Positions 38,501-45,818 of a stretch of DNA of 64,000 nucleotides are shown here, one piece after another; position 1 is the stretch's first letter, and every line of letters starts with the position of its first letter. The notes below the pieces were generated by a model. That model ran no database searches, was not told the origin of the DNA, and was given only the letters and a program-made list of their open reading frames with translations. The stretch is from assembly GCA_018816765.1 (NCBI GenBank), contig JAHIUX010000077.1:19262-83261 (forward strand), written 5' to 3'. The stretch comes from Bacteroidota bacterium (GTDB taxonomy: Bacteria; Bacteroidota; Bacteroidia; Bacteroidales; F082). A program made the translations under genes and the position numbers.

Positions 38501-39225
38501 TTACCGGTATCACCCAGGGTAAATGGGGTAGCTGCAGCATATCCGCTGAGCGCAATCCCGTAGTTCACGTTCTGGATGGTATTGGTGTAGAACTTATTGT
38601 TTGAGTTGGTACCCAAAGCGTCTGTCGGCGTGATTGCTGTGGTTGCAAGCAACTGCGTTGCATTTATCACAAGAATACCCACTGAGCCCTCAACCATCGG
38701 ACTTGTACCGGAAGCATTGTTGATTCTGTTCAGGGTAATCACACAGTTCTTTATGGTAACACTCTGGCAACCATCAATTGCACTGGCTTTAAACAAGCCG
38801 TAGCCATATTCCATGGTTGCCGGATTTGCAGCATTAAGGTCGACCAGGTCGATTCCATTGATGGTAACATAATCACTACCAACGATAGCCCACATCCCAT
38901 CGGGGACTGCACTTGAGGGCGTACCAGTACCGGTAGCATAAGCGGTGATGAGTGGATTTGCACCGGCACCACTTTTTTGAAAGGTGATGGGGTTTGCCAG
39001 TGTACCTGTGGCAGTAAGGTCGATTCTGCCCGCAAGGATTTCAGTGTAGCCGGCGGCCACATTAAAAGTAACACCACCGGCACCGACGCCTGCCGCATTT
39101 AAAGCGGTGACGGCAGCACTGATAGAAGCATAGTCGCCCGGAATGGTTTTGGTTCCGGAAAGCTGTGCCCATGAACCCTGTACCCAAAGGAACAGAGCCA
39201 TTAAAAAGAGTAGCGCTTTTTTCAT
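32560..39225 (-). CDS. Giant secreted T9SS type A protein with beta-helix, fibronectin-like and PKD-like regions
   Basis: Surface or secreted protein of 2221 residues. Signal peptide MKKALLFLMALFLWVQGSWA. Residues about 25-790 and 945-1410 are right-handed beta-helix regions, with many short Asn/Thr/Gly-rich rungs (NNTITLQSG, NNTLQNFSY, NNIVRNLST). An Ig-like insert lies at about 818-930 (PTISFSALANTAGLGART). Three fibronectin-III-like repeats cover about 1418-1710 (each with LNGTVNANG or similar, then STTYNYRIRVV and a TTG end). Four to five PKD-like units (ITGPASICQNTTGHVYTVP and relatives) run to about 2100. The last 90 residues are a type A sorting domain (VIYPVPNDGRFTVTI, VLVTK). Beta-helices often bind or cleave polysaccharides, but no catalytic motif is evident, so an adhesive role is the safer guess. 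Confidence 0.9.
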   Translation of the reverse strand: MKKALLFLMALFLWVQGSWAQLSGTKTIPGDYASISAAVTALNAAGVGAGGVTFNVAAGYTEILAGRIDLTATGTLANPITFQKSGAGANPLITAYATGTGTPSSAVPDGMWAIVGSDYVTINGIDLVDLNAANPATMEYGYGLFKASAIDGCQSVTIKNCVITLNRINNASGTSPMVEGSVGILVINATQLLATTAITPTDALGTNSNNKFYTNTIQNVNYGIALSGYAAATPFTLGDTGNDIGGSILANGNTIINYGGAAAATNPSAGIRANQQWGVNISFNTVNNNNGSGVNHVSTLRGIYAQAGVSASANINNNTITLQSGATTSQVSGIENAIGSTAAGNTININNNTLQNFSYSTATSGTVYGIYNSSTAATLNVTNNVINNFNIAGTGTLYLIETGSAVTASVSNNSLSNVTKTGASGTIYALKTTSPTNLTVNGNTVENINWSLITSTGSIYGFYGLSSSVNVTLTNNIVRNLSTPTTGTLMGIREYGVSGTKTIQNNQVYNFSTTAGGAGGGSFVGYYFTTGNIEVSNNVVFALNSIGTTGGTAGYAYGIWLSGGTTNLIYKNTIYNLSSASTNPVVAGIYISSGTTTTTYNNMISDLRATAANAANPLNGIYITGGTTSNVYYNTVYLNGVSSGALFGSSAMYASSTPTVDMRNNIFINNSTPNGATGYTVAYRRSSTTLTSYSANSNNNDFYAGTPGANRLIYYDGTNFDQTIALYKSRVSPRDAASVTELPPFVNIATTPYNLHIQGAVACQVESGGAVISAPLAIIDDIDNNARYPNPGYPNNVSSPATAPDMGADEFAGVLLDLTPPTISFSALANTAGLGARTLTTTITDATGVPTAGAGLPVLYWRINAGAYTGVTATWVSGSQYTFTFGAGAVLGDVVSYYIVAQDIATTPNVGANPSGGASGYTINPPAAGTPPTTPYSYIIVGSLSGVYPVGVGQVYPTITAAVADLNLKEVVAPVTFELWDASYTAETLPLIINKPAGVSATKTVTFKPKAGVTSSVSGFHANGVFVLMGAEYIIFDGSNSGGTDRNLTIENTNTAASCYGIGIFHNGVQGAQNNTIKNCVVKLGGKTATNWAIILNYAGGGYHNTTIQNNELLNAYVGIQFVGVLGNSTNNCLVTKNIFGSDNDLLSLGNIGITTTYVDGLTLSENIFKNFSTGNNPKAINVSTNTINTNITGNNITKMIYTGTGGYGGKGIDINTGYVGSNLLVANNIITDLRGDGWSAITSDAIVGIRVLGTTTGVKIYHNSVNLFGTSSYNGATVCAALYVPATANFDVRDNFFSNSIVNTVSATGKAYAIYNGGTNTVFSTINYNDYYASGTQGVLGYQGADVTTLAAWSAATGQDLNSIATDPMFTSGTDLMPTNTAIDNFGTYLSDVKRDYADVARTNPPDIGALEFGTNPTIATTAVSNQVCQEVQLNGTVNANGLTVNTFFDYGETTAYGTSVAGTPASVSGSTLTNVMTSLVGLTPSTTYNYRIRVVTSGGVTSYGANMTFTTGALLAPTATTLPPHPIGNTTATLKGTVNAGCSSTTVTFEWGPTIAYGNTIAATQSPIGGGTDVAVSADLIGLGINSTYNYRVVATNGQGTTYGLNQVFTTGAAPPTVTTNAASNLGVATARLNSTVNANNQNATTSFEWGPTAAYGNVIAGVPLTVTGNVNTAVYGDLSGLMWNTTYYYRAVAVNTAGTTYGLQQTFTTVCPTPDPAGTITGPASICQNTTGHVYTVPAIMYATGYQWTVPVGGTIVAGSNTNSITVDYDATAVSGNVTVSGTNVCNTGVSSSLAVTLNALPVPVITGEDVVCVTSIESYSTASGMSGYLWTVSAGGQILSGQGTSQISVKWNVVGNQTVSATFTNASGCPALNPTVLNVNVSILPSPTIVGNDIVCQNSTEDHVYTTQEGFSNYSWDVTSGGTIVSGQGTYQILVYWTGTDDQVVSVNYYNGSGCNAPQDATFDVNILPKPAGAGAITGTSSVCTGDQNIAYSVSPIADAEMYHWTVPADATIVDGLNTNSILVNFDNNAASGPITVYASNGCGDGGMSPAYAVTVNQTPLKPIVTLEGYVLTSNAPAGNQWYFEGEIIDGATDQSYTADMTGNYSVVVTLNGCSSVPSEDVYVLITGLQENNQGKFVIYPVPNDGRFTVTITSELEESYDIAIYNNLGMPVYQVKDFRVKGASSVVIQLNNPSQGTYTVIFRNKDVVETRKVLVTK

Positions 39226-39804
39226 GATGATTGAATTTAGTGAGTGATTATTTGATGATTTACGACATCCTGGAGTTTGGTTGACAACTCTTGTTTTTCT
39301 TCCTTGGTTTTAACTAGTCCTAAAGGTTAATTATATACAAATAGCATACCATCATTTCATTGCTAATTAATTGTATTTGAATTGTGTTATATTTTCAAAA
39401 CACATGGACATTAACTATCGCAATTCTCCTTAAGCTGAGCAATTATAATTAGTTTTCAAAATGAAATTTAATTGGTTTATTACGCTGTTTATCTGATTGT
39501 TACATATGTTAATGAACGGTAGCAGCTCTGTAGCAACATCCTTCCTTTCAAACACCAGTGAGGCCGGGCCGTTTAGTTATCTCAGGGAACGTGATTGTGG
39601 TGGCTTTAACGTACAATTTTACATTCATTTAGGCTATCCCATACCATCAGGTTCAGGCATTTTGGTCCTGATTTCAAAATCAAAACCTATTTTAATTTTT
39701 GTAGAAGTGTTGATTTATAAATTAACTTTTGTAAATTGCTGTGGTTTTCAGACCGATTAGCGGTTATTGAATACGATATCTGGTTGATATTCAAATGGAC
39801 TAAA
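39226..39804. other. 579-bp A/T-rich divergent intergenic region
   Basis: Lies between the 2221-residue protein gene (minus) and the AraC-type regulator gene (plus) and should hold promoters for both. A candidate for the regulator is listed at 39698-39731. I find no TAnnTTTG match for the minus-strand gene. An 87-codon frame at 39497-39760 has no protein-like features and overlaps the candidate promoter. The size and A/T content would allow several regulator sites. Confidence 0.5.
39698..39731 (+). promoter_or_regulatory. Candidate promoter of the AraC-type regulator gene
   Basis: TTTG (39698-39701), 21 bases, then TAACTTTTG (39723-39731), one base longer than the TAnnTTTG form. The ATG at 39805 is 73 bases downstream. 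Confidence 0.4.
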
Positions 39805-41067
39805 ATGGAACTTCTCGAAAATATCATGGTTACTGTAGGGGTAAGTGTCAGCCTGCTTATGGCAACCATGGCTTACCTTGTGCATGTGCATACCGGCGAC
39901 ATTTCACGCAAACACCTGTCCGTTTTTCTTGTAATTACTGCCCTTTTTATCCTCAGTTTCGGCCCCGACAGCCTGCGTTTCAATGCCGTGTTTATCTATT
40001 TCAGGGCTGTGTTATTCCTGCTGCTGCTGCCCACACTGTACATTTACGTGAAGTCAGTGCTTACCCTGGGCAAGTTTAGCACCCCTGTATCAATCAAACA
40101 CTATTTGCCTGCCATAATCATTGGAACAACACTGGGCTTGTCCATCTTCTTTTCCTGGCTTAAGCAGGCTGAAGCCAATATGCTGCTGGATAATGAAGCC
40201 GATATCAGAAACTATCATCACCTGATCGTTTACGGCAATTTGCTCATTACTGTTACCGTCTTCCTGCAGTTATTCGTTTATGCCTTTACCATTTACAACA
40301 CCTTCCCGTCCTACATCTCACGGTTAAGGGAGTACTATTCAAGCATAGCGCCTTTCAAACCCAGGTGGGTATTCTGGGTGGTTGCCGGTTTCATTGCCAT
40401 GTATGTGATTTCTGATATAGCCATGGTCCTTTCGGTGATCGGCTATGATTTTTACCATGCTGCGTTCATTCTCCTCTTGATCGGACTGGTGCTTTCAGCA
40501 GCATATTATGGTATCATTATGGCTCCGCTCTTATCCTACAACACCCATGGGGATTTGGTTTACACTGCCCTGTTTCACAACATTAACTCAGTACCTGAGC
40601 CAAAAGCAAAACTGCCGGAATGTACTCCTGCTCCGAAAAAGAAGGATTCTAAGCCATTGATTGCCAAGCTTGAACTGCTAATGGAACAAAATAAACTATA
40701 CCTCAATCAGGAAATTACCTTATATGACCTGGCAACATTGTTAGGCACCAACACCAATTACCTGTCGCGGGCAATCAATGAAACATACAGCATTAATTTC
40801 AACCGATACATCAATAGCCTGCGTGTTGAGAAGGTTATCGAGCTCATGAAAGAAAACCAAAAGGTACAGTATTCGCTCTGGGGTTTGGGACAACAAGCCG
40901 GTTTCTATTCCAAATCGGCCTTCATTATCGCCTTTAAACGCATCACCGGGCTCACACCCAACGAATATGCCAACCAGCTTGGGCAGTATAACCCTGCCTT
41001 TACTGAAGATCTGGGCGATGTCAGCATCGAAGATGAATTGCACCATACCTCTGACACAGAAGCCTGA
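39805..41067 (+). CDS. Membrane-bound AraC family transcriptional regulator
   Basis: Predicted sensor-regulator with an N-terminal membrane domain (about residues 5-245, seven or so hydrophobic segments such as ITALFILSFGPDSL, LPAIIIGTTLGLSIFF and AFILLLIGLVLSAAYYG) and a cytoplasmic AraC-type DNA-binding domain (about 310-410). The latter shows ITLYDLATLLGTNTNYLSRAI, NFNRYINSLRVEKVIELM and the second helix-turn-helix ending in RITGLTPNEYANQ. The ATG at 39805 is chosen because residues encoded upstream add a poor, unconserved lead. This 7TM plus HTH_18 layout is common in Bacteroidota. The gene is divergent from the surface-protein block, which makes that block a plausible target (inference). 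The signal sensed is unknown. Confidence 0.88.
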   Translation: MELLENIMVTVGVSVSLLMATMAYLVHVHTGDISRKHLSVFLVITALFILSFGPDSLRFNAVFIYFRAVLFLLLLPTLYIYVKSVLTLGKFSTPVSIKHYLPAIIIGTTLGLSIFFSWLKQAEANMLLDNEADIRNYHHLIVYGNLLITVTVFLQLFVYAFTIYNTFPSYISRLREYYSSIAPFKPRWVFWVVAGFIAMYVISDIAMVLSVIGYDFYHAAFILLLIGLVLSAAYYGIIMAPLLSYNTHGDLVYTALFHNINSVPEPKAKLPECTPAPKKKDSKPLIAKLELLMEQNKLYLNQEITLYDLATLLGTNTNYLSRAINETYSINFNRYINSLRVEKVIELMKENQKVQYSLWGLGQQAGFYSKSAFIIAFKRITGLTPNEYANQLGQYNPAFTEDLGDVSIEDELHHTSDTEA

Positions 41068-41168
41068 AGCTCGATTTCGCCAATTACGCATCGTAACTTT
41101 CAGTATCCACTATAAAGCCATGTTCGTTTTACTTTTTCATCTTTTCATCCAAAAGCACGTTCTTTGCA

Positions 41169-42557
41169 GTGAATTTGAATAGTATGTCTGCCCATCCGAT
41201 GCGTTTTTTGTTTTTTATTGCTTTGATGGTTTCGCTCAGCTGCAACAGCCTTCGGGCCCAATCATTCATCTCAGGGACCTTAAGGGGTTACTCAAACAAC
41301 ACCCTTAGCCTTTCGCTGATACGGGGCGACGTGCATAAGCCACTCGATTCCCTGATGACTGATGCCGAGGGAGGTTTTACCTTTCAGATGCCAAAAACAG
41401 CCATTCAGGGCATGTATGTATTGAAAACACATGACGGCCAATCGCTGAAACTGATTTACCTCGGACAGGCTGTGAGGCTGATCAGCAATGGCCTGGGCGA
41501 AAAGGATCAGGTGGAATTCCTCCAGTCGCCGGATAACACCCTTTGGCACAACTACCTGACCCTCGACTATCAAGTAACCTACCAGCAGGAACTGCTGAAA
41601 CCAATCTTAAATGATTACCCGAACGAGACTGAATTCTATGGTCAGGCAACAGCTGAATACAAGCGATTACAACTGACCTTGCGGGCTGCAGCGGAAAAGA
41701 TGATGGCAGATAATCCCAATTTATGGGCATCAAGGCTTATCCGCACCGACCTCACTCCGTCACTTGACCTGAGCAAATCGTTCGAAGAGCAACGTGAAGA
41801 GGTTAAAAAACAGTTTTTCAGCTCGACCGATTTCAGTGATACAACATTAATTTACACCGATGTACTCAATCGCAAGCTGATCGAGTACATCGCTTTGTAC
41901 CAGCGACCAGGCATGAACATGGCCGAAACACAACTGGCCTTCATCAGGGCCCTCGATGTGATTACACGGGAAGCGGCTGTGGATAACCGGATGTATTCCT
42001 TTGTGATAGAATACCTGCTGCGTGGCTTCTCGAAAATGGGACTCAACGCCGTTACTGATTTTCTTGGAAACCTGCCACATTTCGACCGTTCGTGCATGGA
42101 GCCGGAGGTGGCCCGGCAGTTTGAGCAGGCAATTTTGCCGTATCAGAAAGTGGTGACCGGTGTTGTTGCGCCCCAGATAAACGCGAAAGACATCTTTGGA
42201 AAACCGTTTAACCTGAACCGGCTTGAAAGTGAGCGGACCCTGATTTTATTCTGGTCCACCTCCTGCCCGCATTGCCTTGAGCTCTTGCCTCTGCTGAAAG
42301 ATTTCGCTGATCAACACAAACTCAAAGTTGTTTCAATTATACTGAGCCCCGATGATGCAGTACTTCATTCTATTATTGACACCTACAAGCTCGACTGGGT
42401 ACATATCAGGGCAGACCAGGAATGGGAAAGCCAGCTCGTAGCCGATTACGTCATTTATGCTACCCCCACCATGTTTTTGCTTGGTCCTGACAAGAAAATT
42501 TTGTGTAAACCCATCAATTTCACCGAACTGAAGGATTGCTTGCTTCAGGAGCACTGA
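41169..42557 (+). CDS. Exported thioredoxin-fold (TlpA-like) protein with DUF4369-type N-terminal domain
   Basis: Predicted periplasmic thiol-disulfide oxidoreductase. GTG 41169 is the longest start; ATG 41199 gives a tighter signal peptide (MRFLFFIALMVSLSCNSLRA) and may be the real one. The N-terminal 100 residues resemble DUF4369 (ISGTLRGYSNNTLSLSLI, MYVLKTHDGQSLKLIYLG). A helical linker of about 200 residues follows. The C-terminal 140 residues are an AhpC/TSA thioredoxin fold with a CPHC active site (LFWSTSCPHCLELLPLLKDF). The Cys-Pro-His-Cys motif is typical of oxidising or isomerising enzymes rather than thioredoxin itself. Close relatives are plentiful in Bacteroidota; their clients are mostly unknown. 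Confidence 0.85.
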   Translation: MNLNSMSAHPMRFLFFIALMVSLSCNSLRAQSFISGTLRGYSNNTLSLSLIRGDVHKPLDSLMTDAEGGFTFQMPKTAIQGMYVLKTHDGQSLKLIYLGQAVRLISNGLGEKDQVEFLQSPDNTLWHNYLTLDYQVTYQQELLKPILNDYPNETEFYGQATAEYKRLQLTLRAAAEKMMADNPNLWASRLIRTDLTPSLDLSKSFEEQREEVKKQFFSSTDFSDTTLIYTDVLNRKLIEYIALYQRPGMNMAETQLAFIRALDVITREAAVDNRMYSFVIEYLLRGFSKMGLNAVTDFLGNLPHFDRSCMEPEVARQFEQAILPYQKVVTGVVAPQINAKDIFGKPFNLNRLESERTLILFWSTSCPHCLELLPLLKDFADQHKLKVVSIILSPDDAVLHSIIDTYKLDWVHIRADQEWESQLVADYVIYATPTMFLLGPDKKILCKPINFTELKDCLLQEH

Positions 42558-42674
42558 TGACCGGGGCAACCACATCAATGAAGCCGTATGCACCAATCGG
42601 CTGCGCTTAAAATTCATTCGGCTCATGAAACAATACCGCAGCAGAATTGTTGATAAGGTGTTAATCGCCATGCA

Positions 42675-43598
42675 ATGAAAATCATTCTTTCGGGAGCTAC
42701 AGGCCTTATAGGCAAAGCACTGATCAAGGCCTTGTCAGCCGATCATCAGCTTGTTGTGATCGGCCGCAACAGGAAGCATGCCATGCAGCTGATTGGCGAT
42801 TCTGCCATCGATTATGTCGACTGGAGCCTGCCTGTCGACACCCTCGCAGCCGTCATGGCAGGAAGCAATGCACTGATCAACCTGGCCGGTGCCGGAATTG
42901 CCGACAAGCGCTGGACAGAAGCCAGAAAGAATGAACTCATCAGCAGCCGCATCGACCCGGTGTATAAGCTCACCTGTTTATTGAAATCGGCTGGCATTCA
43001 GCTAAATGTGGTGATTCAGGCTTCAGCAATCGGATACTATGGCAACAGGCCCAAAGAGGTGGTGAATGAAAAAAGCAGGCGCGGAAACGGGTTTCTGTCA
43101 GAAATCACCGAAATCTGGGAAGGAGCGGCCAGCGAATTTCTACACATCACTGACCGGGTGGTGATGCTGAGGACAGGTGTTGTACTTGCCAGAGAGGGCG
43201 GCGCCTTGCCCAAATTAGCCAGACCGGTGGCCTTGTTTGCCGGAGGCAGACTCGGCAGTGGAAAGCAGCAGATTTCATGGATTCACCTCGAAGACGAAGT
43301 GAGGGCAATCGTGCATTTGTTGCATAACGAATCAAGTACGGGAGCGTACAACCTGTGTGCCCCTCACCCCGTTTCACAGGCTGAGCTGATACAATCCGTC
43401 GGAAAGGTGCTTCACCGCCCGGTTTGGTTGCCGGTACCGGCATTTATCCTCACATCCTTCATGGGAAGGATGGCCAGGGAAGTGTTGCTCGAAGGAAATG
43501 CTGCGATACCTGAAAAATTACTTGCTGAAGATTTTACATTCAATTTTGCGGAAGTAACACCTGCACTACGCAACCTTTTAACCCCACAATATGATTAA
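42675..43598 (+). CDS. TIGR01777 family NAD(P)-dependent epimerase-like protein
   Basis: Short-chain dehydrogenase/epimerase-like protein (SDR39U1, YfcH-like) with a Rossmann N-terminus (MKIILSGATGLIGKALIKAL). Family-specific segments are LINLAGAGIADKRWTEARK, QASAIGYYGNRP, the substrate-domain stretch QISWIHLEDEVRAIVHLL, and a C-terminal DUF1731-like end (LPVPAFILTSFMGRMAREVL). Length (307) is normal. Members are widespread, their reaction is unproven, and in other bacteria they affect division or envelope traits. Its 3' end overlaps the peroxiredoxin gene by 8 bases, so the two form an operon. Confidence 0.92.
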   Translation: MKIILSGATGLIGKALIKALSADHQLVVIGRNRKHAMQLIGDSAIDYVDWSLPVDTLAAVMAGSNALINLAGAGIADKRWTEARKNELISSRIDPVYKLTCLLKSAGIQLNVVIQASAIGYYGNRPKEVVNEKSRRGNGFLSEITEIWEGAASEFLHITDRVVMLRTGVVLAREGGALPKLARPVALFAGGRLGSGKQQISWIHLEDEVRAIVHLLHNESSTGAYNLCAPHPVSQAELIQSVGKVLHRPVWLPVPAFILTSFMGRMAREVLLEGNAAIPEKLLAEDFTFNFAEVTPALRNLLTPQYD

Positions 43599-44043
43599 AC
43601 CCGGTAGTTTCGTACCTGATTTCAGCCTCATTGACCAGTTTGGAAAAGCCTTTCAACTGTCGTCATTCACAGGCAAAAAAAACCTGGTCATTTACTTTTA
43701 TCCAAAGGACGACACGCCCGGCTGCACCGCCGAAGCCTGCCAGTTCAGGGACCAATATGAGGATTTCAGTGAAGCTGATGCAGAGGTGATCGGCATCAGC
43801 GCCGACTCGCCTGAAACGCACCTCGCCTTTGCTCAGAAACACCGGCTCGGATTCAAATTATTAAGCGACACCGAAAACAAAGTCCGTGAGCTTTTTGGTG
43901 TAAAGGGCAACTTCTTTGGCTTAATCCCCGGAAGGGTAACCTTTGTAGTCAACAAACAGGGGCAGATAATTTACACCTTTTCAGGGCAGCTAAACGCGCG
44001 GCAGCACGTCGCCCGTGCACTTGAGGCGTTGGGCAGGCAATAA
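43591..44043 (+). CDS. bcp: Thioredoxin-dependent peroxiredoxin (Bcp/PrxQ type)
   Basis: Peroxidase that reduces hydrogen and lipid hydroperoxides with electrons from thioredoxin. The peroxidatic Cys lies in PKDDTPGCTAEACQFRDQ, with the resolving Cys five residues on (CTAEAC), the arrangement of the atypical Bcp/PrxQ class. Later landmarks are EVIGISADSPETHLAF and GRVTFVVNKQGQIIYTF. Length (150) is normal. It overlaps the TIGR01777 gene by 8 bases and converges on the second lpxD-like gene with 3 bases between them. Confidence 0.94.
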   Translation: MIKPGSFVPDFSLIDQFGKAFQLSSFTGKKNLVIYFYPKDDTPGCTAEACQFRDQYEDFSEADAEVIGISADSPETHLAFAQKHRLGFKLLSDTENKVRELFGVKGNFFGLIPGRVTFVVNKQGQIIYTFSGQLNARQHVARALEALGRQ

Positions 44044-44046
44044 AAA

Positions 44047-44991
44047 CTACTGGTCCCCGAGTTTTCTGAATTGTTCCATAAAAGCCGGCAACTGCCTTAC
44101 AGCAGCCATTTCACGCCATTTCTTACGTACTTCCGAAACCGGAGCGCCAAAGTATGTTTTACCCCCTTCAATTGATTTATCAACGCCTGATGTAGCCAAC
44201 ACGATGGCGCCTTTACCGATTACCAGGTCTTTGTTTACCGAAACACGGCCCCACAGGATCACATCGTCTTCGATTCTGGTCACACCGGCAATAGCTGCAT
44301 GTGCACCAATAAGACAGTTGCGTCCGATATAAGTGTCGTGACCGACCTGGCAGTGGTTATCGAGCTTTGTTCCATCGCTGATGATGGTATCGCCGGTAAC
44401 GCCCTTATCGATGCTGCACAATGCGCCGACTTCGACCCTGTTGCCAAGGATTACCCTGCCGCATGACTGAAATTTCTTGTAGCCTTCGGGCCTGCGCTGA
44501 AAATAATAAGCATCGGCACCGAGAACAGCATTCGAATGAATCACGGCATCATCACCGATAATGGTGTGGTCATAAATACTCACATTGGCATGGATAAGGC
44601 AGTTTTTGCCAATCGTGACATGGTTTCCGATGAATGCACCTGGCTGAATCACTGTGCCTTCTCCAATGCCGGCACTCGGGCTGATGACAACATTGGACGC
44701 CTCGAATGGCATGAACCTGTTGATCAGGCTGATAAAGGCATCGAATGGCTTTTCATGAAACACCAGTGCTTTGCCTTCGGGCCTGTCGACCTTTTTGTTG
44801 ATCAACACCGTGGTGGCAGCAGAGTTCAGGGCTTTGTCGTAATATTTCGGATGGTCGACAAAGGTGATGTCACCTGGCTCAACCATGTGAATTTCGTTCA
44901 GGCCGGTAACAAGAAAATCGGGATCTCCATCGAACTCGGCACCAATAATTGATGCCAGCTCACTAAGGCGAAGGGCTGGGTTAAATTTCAT
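44047..44991 (-). CDS. Second LpxD-like UDP-3-O-acylglucosamine N-acyltransferase
   Basis: Left-handed beta-helix acyltransferase related to LpxD. The N-terminal uridine-binding-like domain (LRLSELASIIGAEFDGDPDF, ITFVDHPKY) precedes hexapeptide repeats (IGEGTVIQPGAFIGNHVTIG and others). The likely catalytic His is kept in LDNHCQVGHDTYIG, and the C-terminal helix (RKKWREMAAVRQLPAFMEQF) resembles that of LpxA/LpxD. At 314 residues it is shorter than, and clearly diverged from, the main LpxD encoded at 48105-49145. It may add a different acyl chain or act on another nucleotide sugar. It follows efp by 25 bases and probably shares its promoter. Confidence 0.85.
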   Translation of the reverse strand: MKFNPALRLSELASIIGAEFDGDPDFLVTGLNEIHMVEPGDITFVDHPKYYDKALNSAATTVLINKKVDRPEGKALVFHEKPFDAFISLINRFMPFEASNVVISPSAGIGEGTVIQPGAFIGNHVTIGKNCLIHANVSIYDHTIIGDDAVIHSNAVLGADAYYFQRRPEGYKKFQSCGRVILGNRVEVGALCSIDKGVTGDTIISDGTKLDNHCQVGHDTYIGRNCLIGAHAAIAGVTRIEDDVILWGRVSVNKDLVIGKGAIVLATSGVDKSIEGGKTYFGAPVSEVRKKWREMAAVRQLPAFMEQFRKLGDQ

Positions 44992-45016
44992 GTAAGATGT
45001 ACTTAAAGTAAATGGA

Positions 45017-45586
45017 TTATTCTTTTACCCTTTCAGCGTAATCGCCACCGGTGCGGGTATCCACCTTGATCTTGTCGCCAATATTGATAAACAAGGGCAC
45101 CTTGATGATGGCATTTGTTTCCAGTGTGGCATCTTTCATGGCATTGGTTGCTGTGTTTCCCTTTTCTCCAGGCTCGGTATAAATCACCTCAAGGTTCACA
45201 TAGGCCGGCAATTCGCACATCAGCACCGATTCAGTCTCCGCATGGATCATCACATCAACAACATCGCCTTCTTTCAGGAACTGTGGTGCATTGATCATAT
45301 CCTTGTGCATAAAAGTCTGTTCAAATGTCTGTGCATTCATGAAATGAAAGTCCTCGCCATCCTGATAAAGAAACTGCATCTGTCTGCGTTCAATGCGCTG
45401 CACATTGATCTTCACTCCGGCAGGAAAGGTGTTGGGAAGAATTTTTCCGGTTTTCAGGTTTCTGAGCCGTGTTCTTACAAAAGCATTGCCTTTGCCGGGT
45501 TTTACGTGCTGAAATTCAACAATCACATATAAATCACCATTGAATTCGATACAAAGTCCGTTTCTGAAATCAGCAGTTGTTGCCAT
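45017..45586 (-). CDS. efp: Elongation factor P
   Basis: Translation factor that relieves ribosome stalling at consecutive prolines. The KOW-like N-domain contains the exposed loop FQHVKPGKGNAFVRTRLRN, with the Lys of PGKG at the position that is modified in many bacteria. The OB domains follow with FMNAQTFEQTFM and the C-terminal GDKIKVDTRTGGDYAERVKE signature. Length (189) is normal. No modifying enzyme (EpmA/B or rhamnosyltransferase) is encoded nearby. It has its own promoter (45615-45642) and is followed by the second lpxD-like gene. Confidence 0.97.
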   Translation of the reverse strand: MATTADFRNGLCIEFNGDLYVIVEFQHVKPGKGNAFVRTRLRNLKTGKILPNTFPAGVKINVQRIERRQMQFLYQDGEDFHFMNAQTFEQTFMHKDMINAPQFLKEGDVVDVMIHAETESVLMCELPAYVNLEVIYTEPGEKGNTATNAMKDATLETNAIIKVPLFINIGDKIKVDTRTGGDYAERVKE

Positions 45587-45614
45587 AGTTATAATGTTTC
45601 AATTAACAAGGGCG

Positions 45615-45642
45615 CAAAGGTATAAATAAAACTCGTTCCAAA
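45615..45642 (-). promoter_or_regulatory. Bacteroidota-type promoter of efp
   Basis: On the minus strand: TTTG (45642-45639), 16 bases, TACCTTTG (45622-45615), 28 bases before the efp ATG. The spacer is one base shorter than usual. Confidence 0.55.
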
Positions 45643-45758
45643 GGCGATTGTTTTCGCCAAAAGCAGGCAAAGGTTTAAAATGCAACTCAAAGCAATCATT
45701 TGATTGATAATGTTTTACAAAGCAGGCCTGGGTATAATCATTCTAAATTGAATGAAAG

Positions 45759-45786
45759 CCACCAAGTGCTGACAGAATCAGTGGTG
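45759..45786 (-). terminator. Possible terminator of the lpx operon
   Basis: Imperfect hairpin between lpxA and efp: outer CCACCA and TGGTG arms, inner CTGA (45769-45772) and TCAG (45778-45781). A second small palindrome (TCATTC, GAATGA; 45738-45755) lies beside it. The T-tract is weak. It fits the separate promoter seen for efp. Confidence 0.35.
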
Positions 45787-45818
45787 TGAAACACAATAAA
45801 ATACGGTTAAGCCACAAC

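Noticed and set aside
33318..38803. Many frames of 60-120 codons on both strands inside the 2221-residue protein gene
   Set aside because: They are by-products of a long, low-complexity Asn/Thr/Gly-rich coding region; none has a start context or domain of its own.
20977..39225. Surface-protein block as a horizontally acquired island
   Set aside because: No integrase, tRNA, flanking repeats or clear change in promoter style; base use in these genes is explained by their repeat-rich proteins.
39497..39760. 87-codon plus-strand frame upstream of the AraC-type regulator gene
   Set aside because: No domain, no protein-like pattern, A/T-rich, and it overlaps the likely promoter region of the regulator gene.
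42550..42678. About 40 open codons between the thioredoxin-fold gene and the TIGR01777 gene, ending in TGA overlapping the next ATG
   Set aside because: The only in-frame ATG gives 17 codons; no domain and no promoter, so it was not called a gene.
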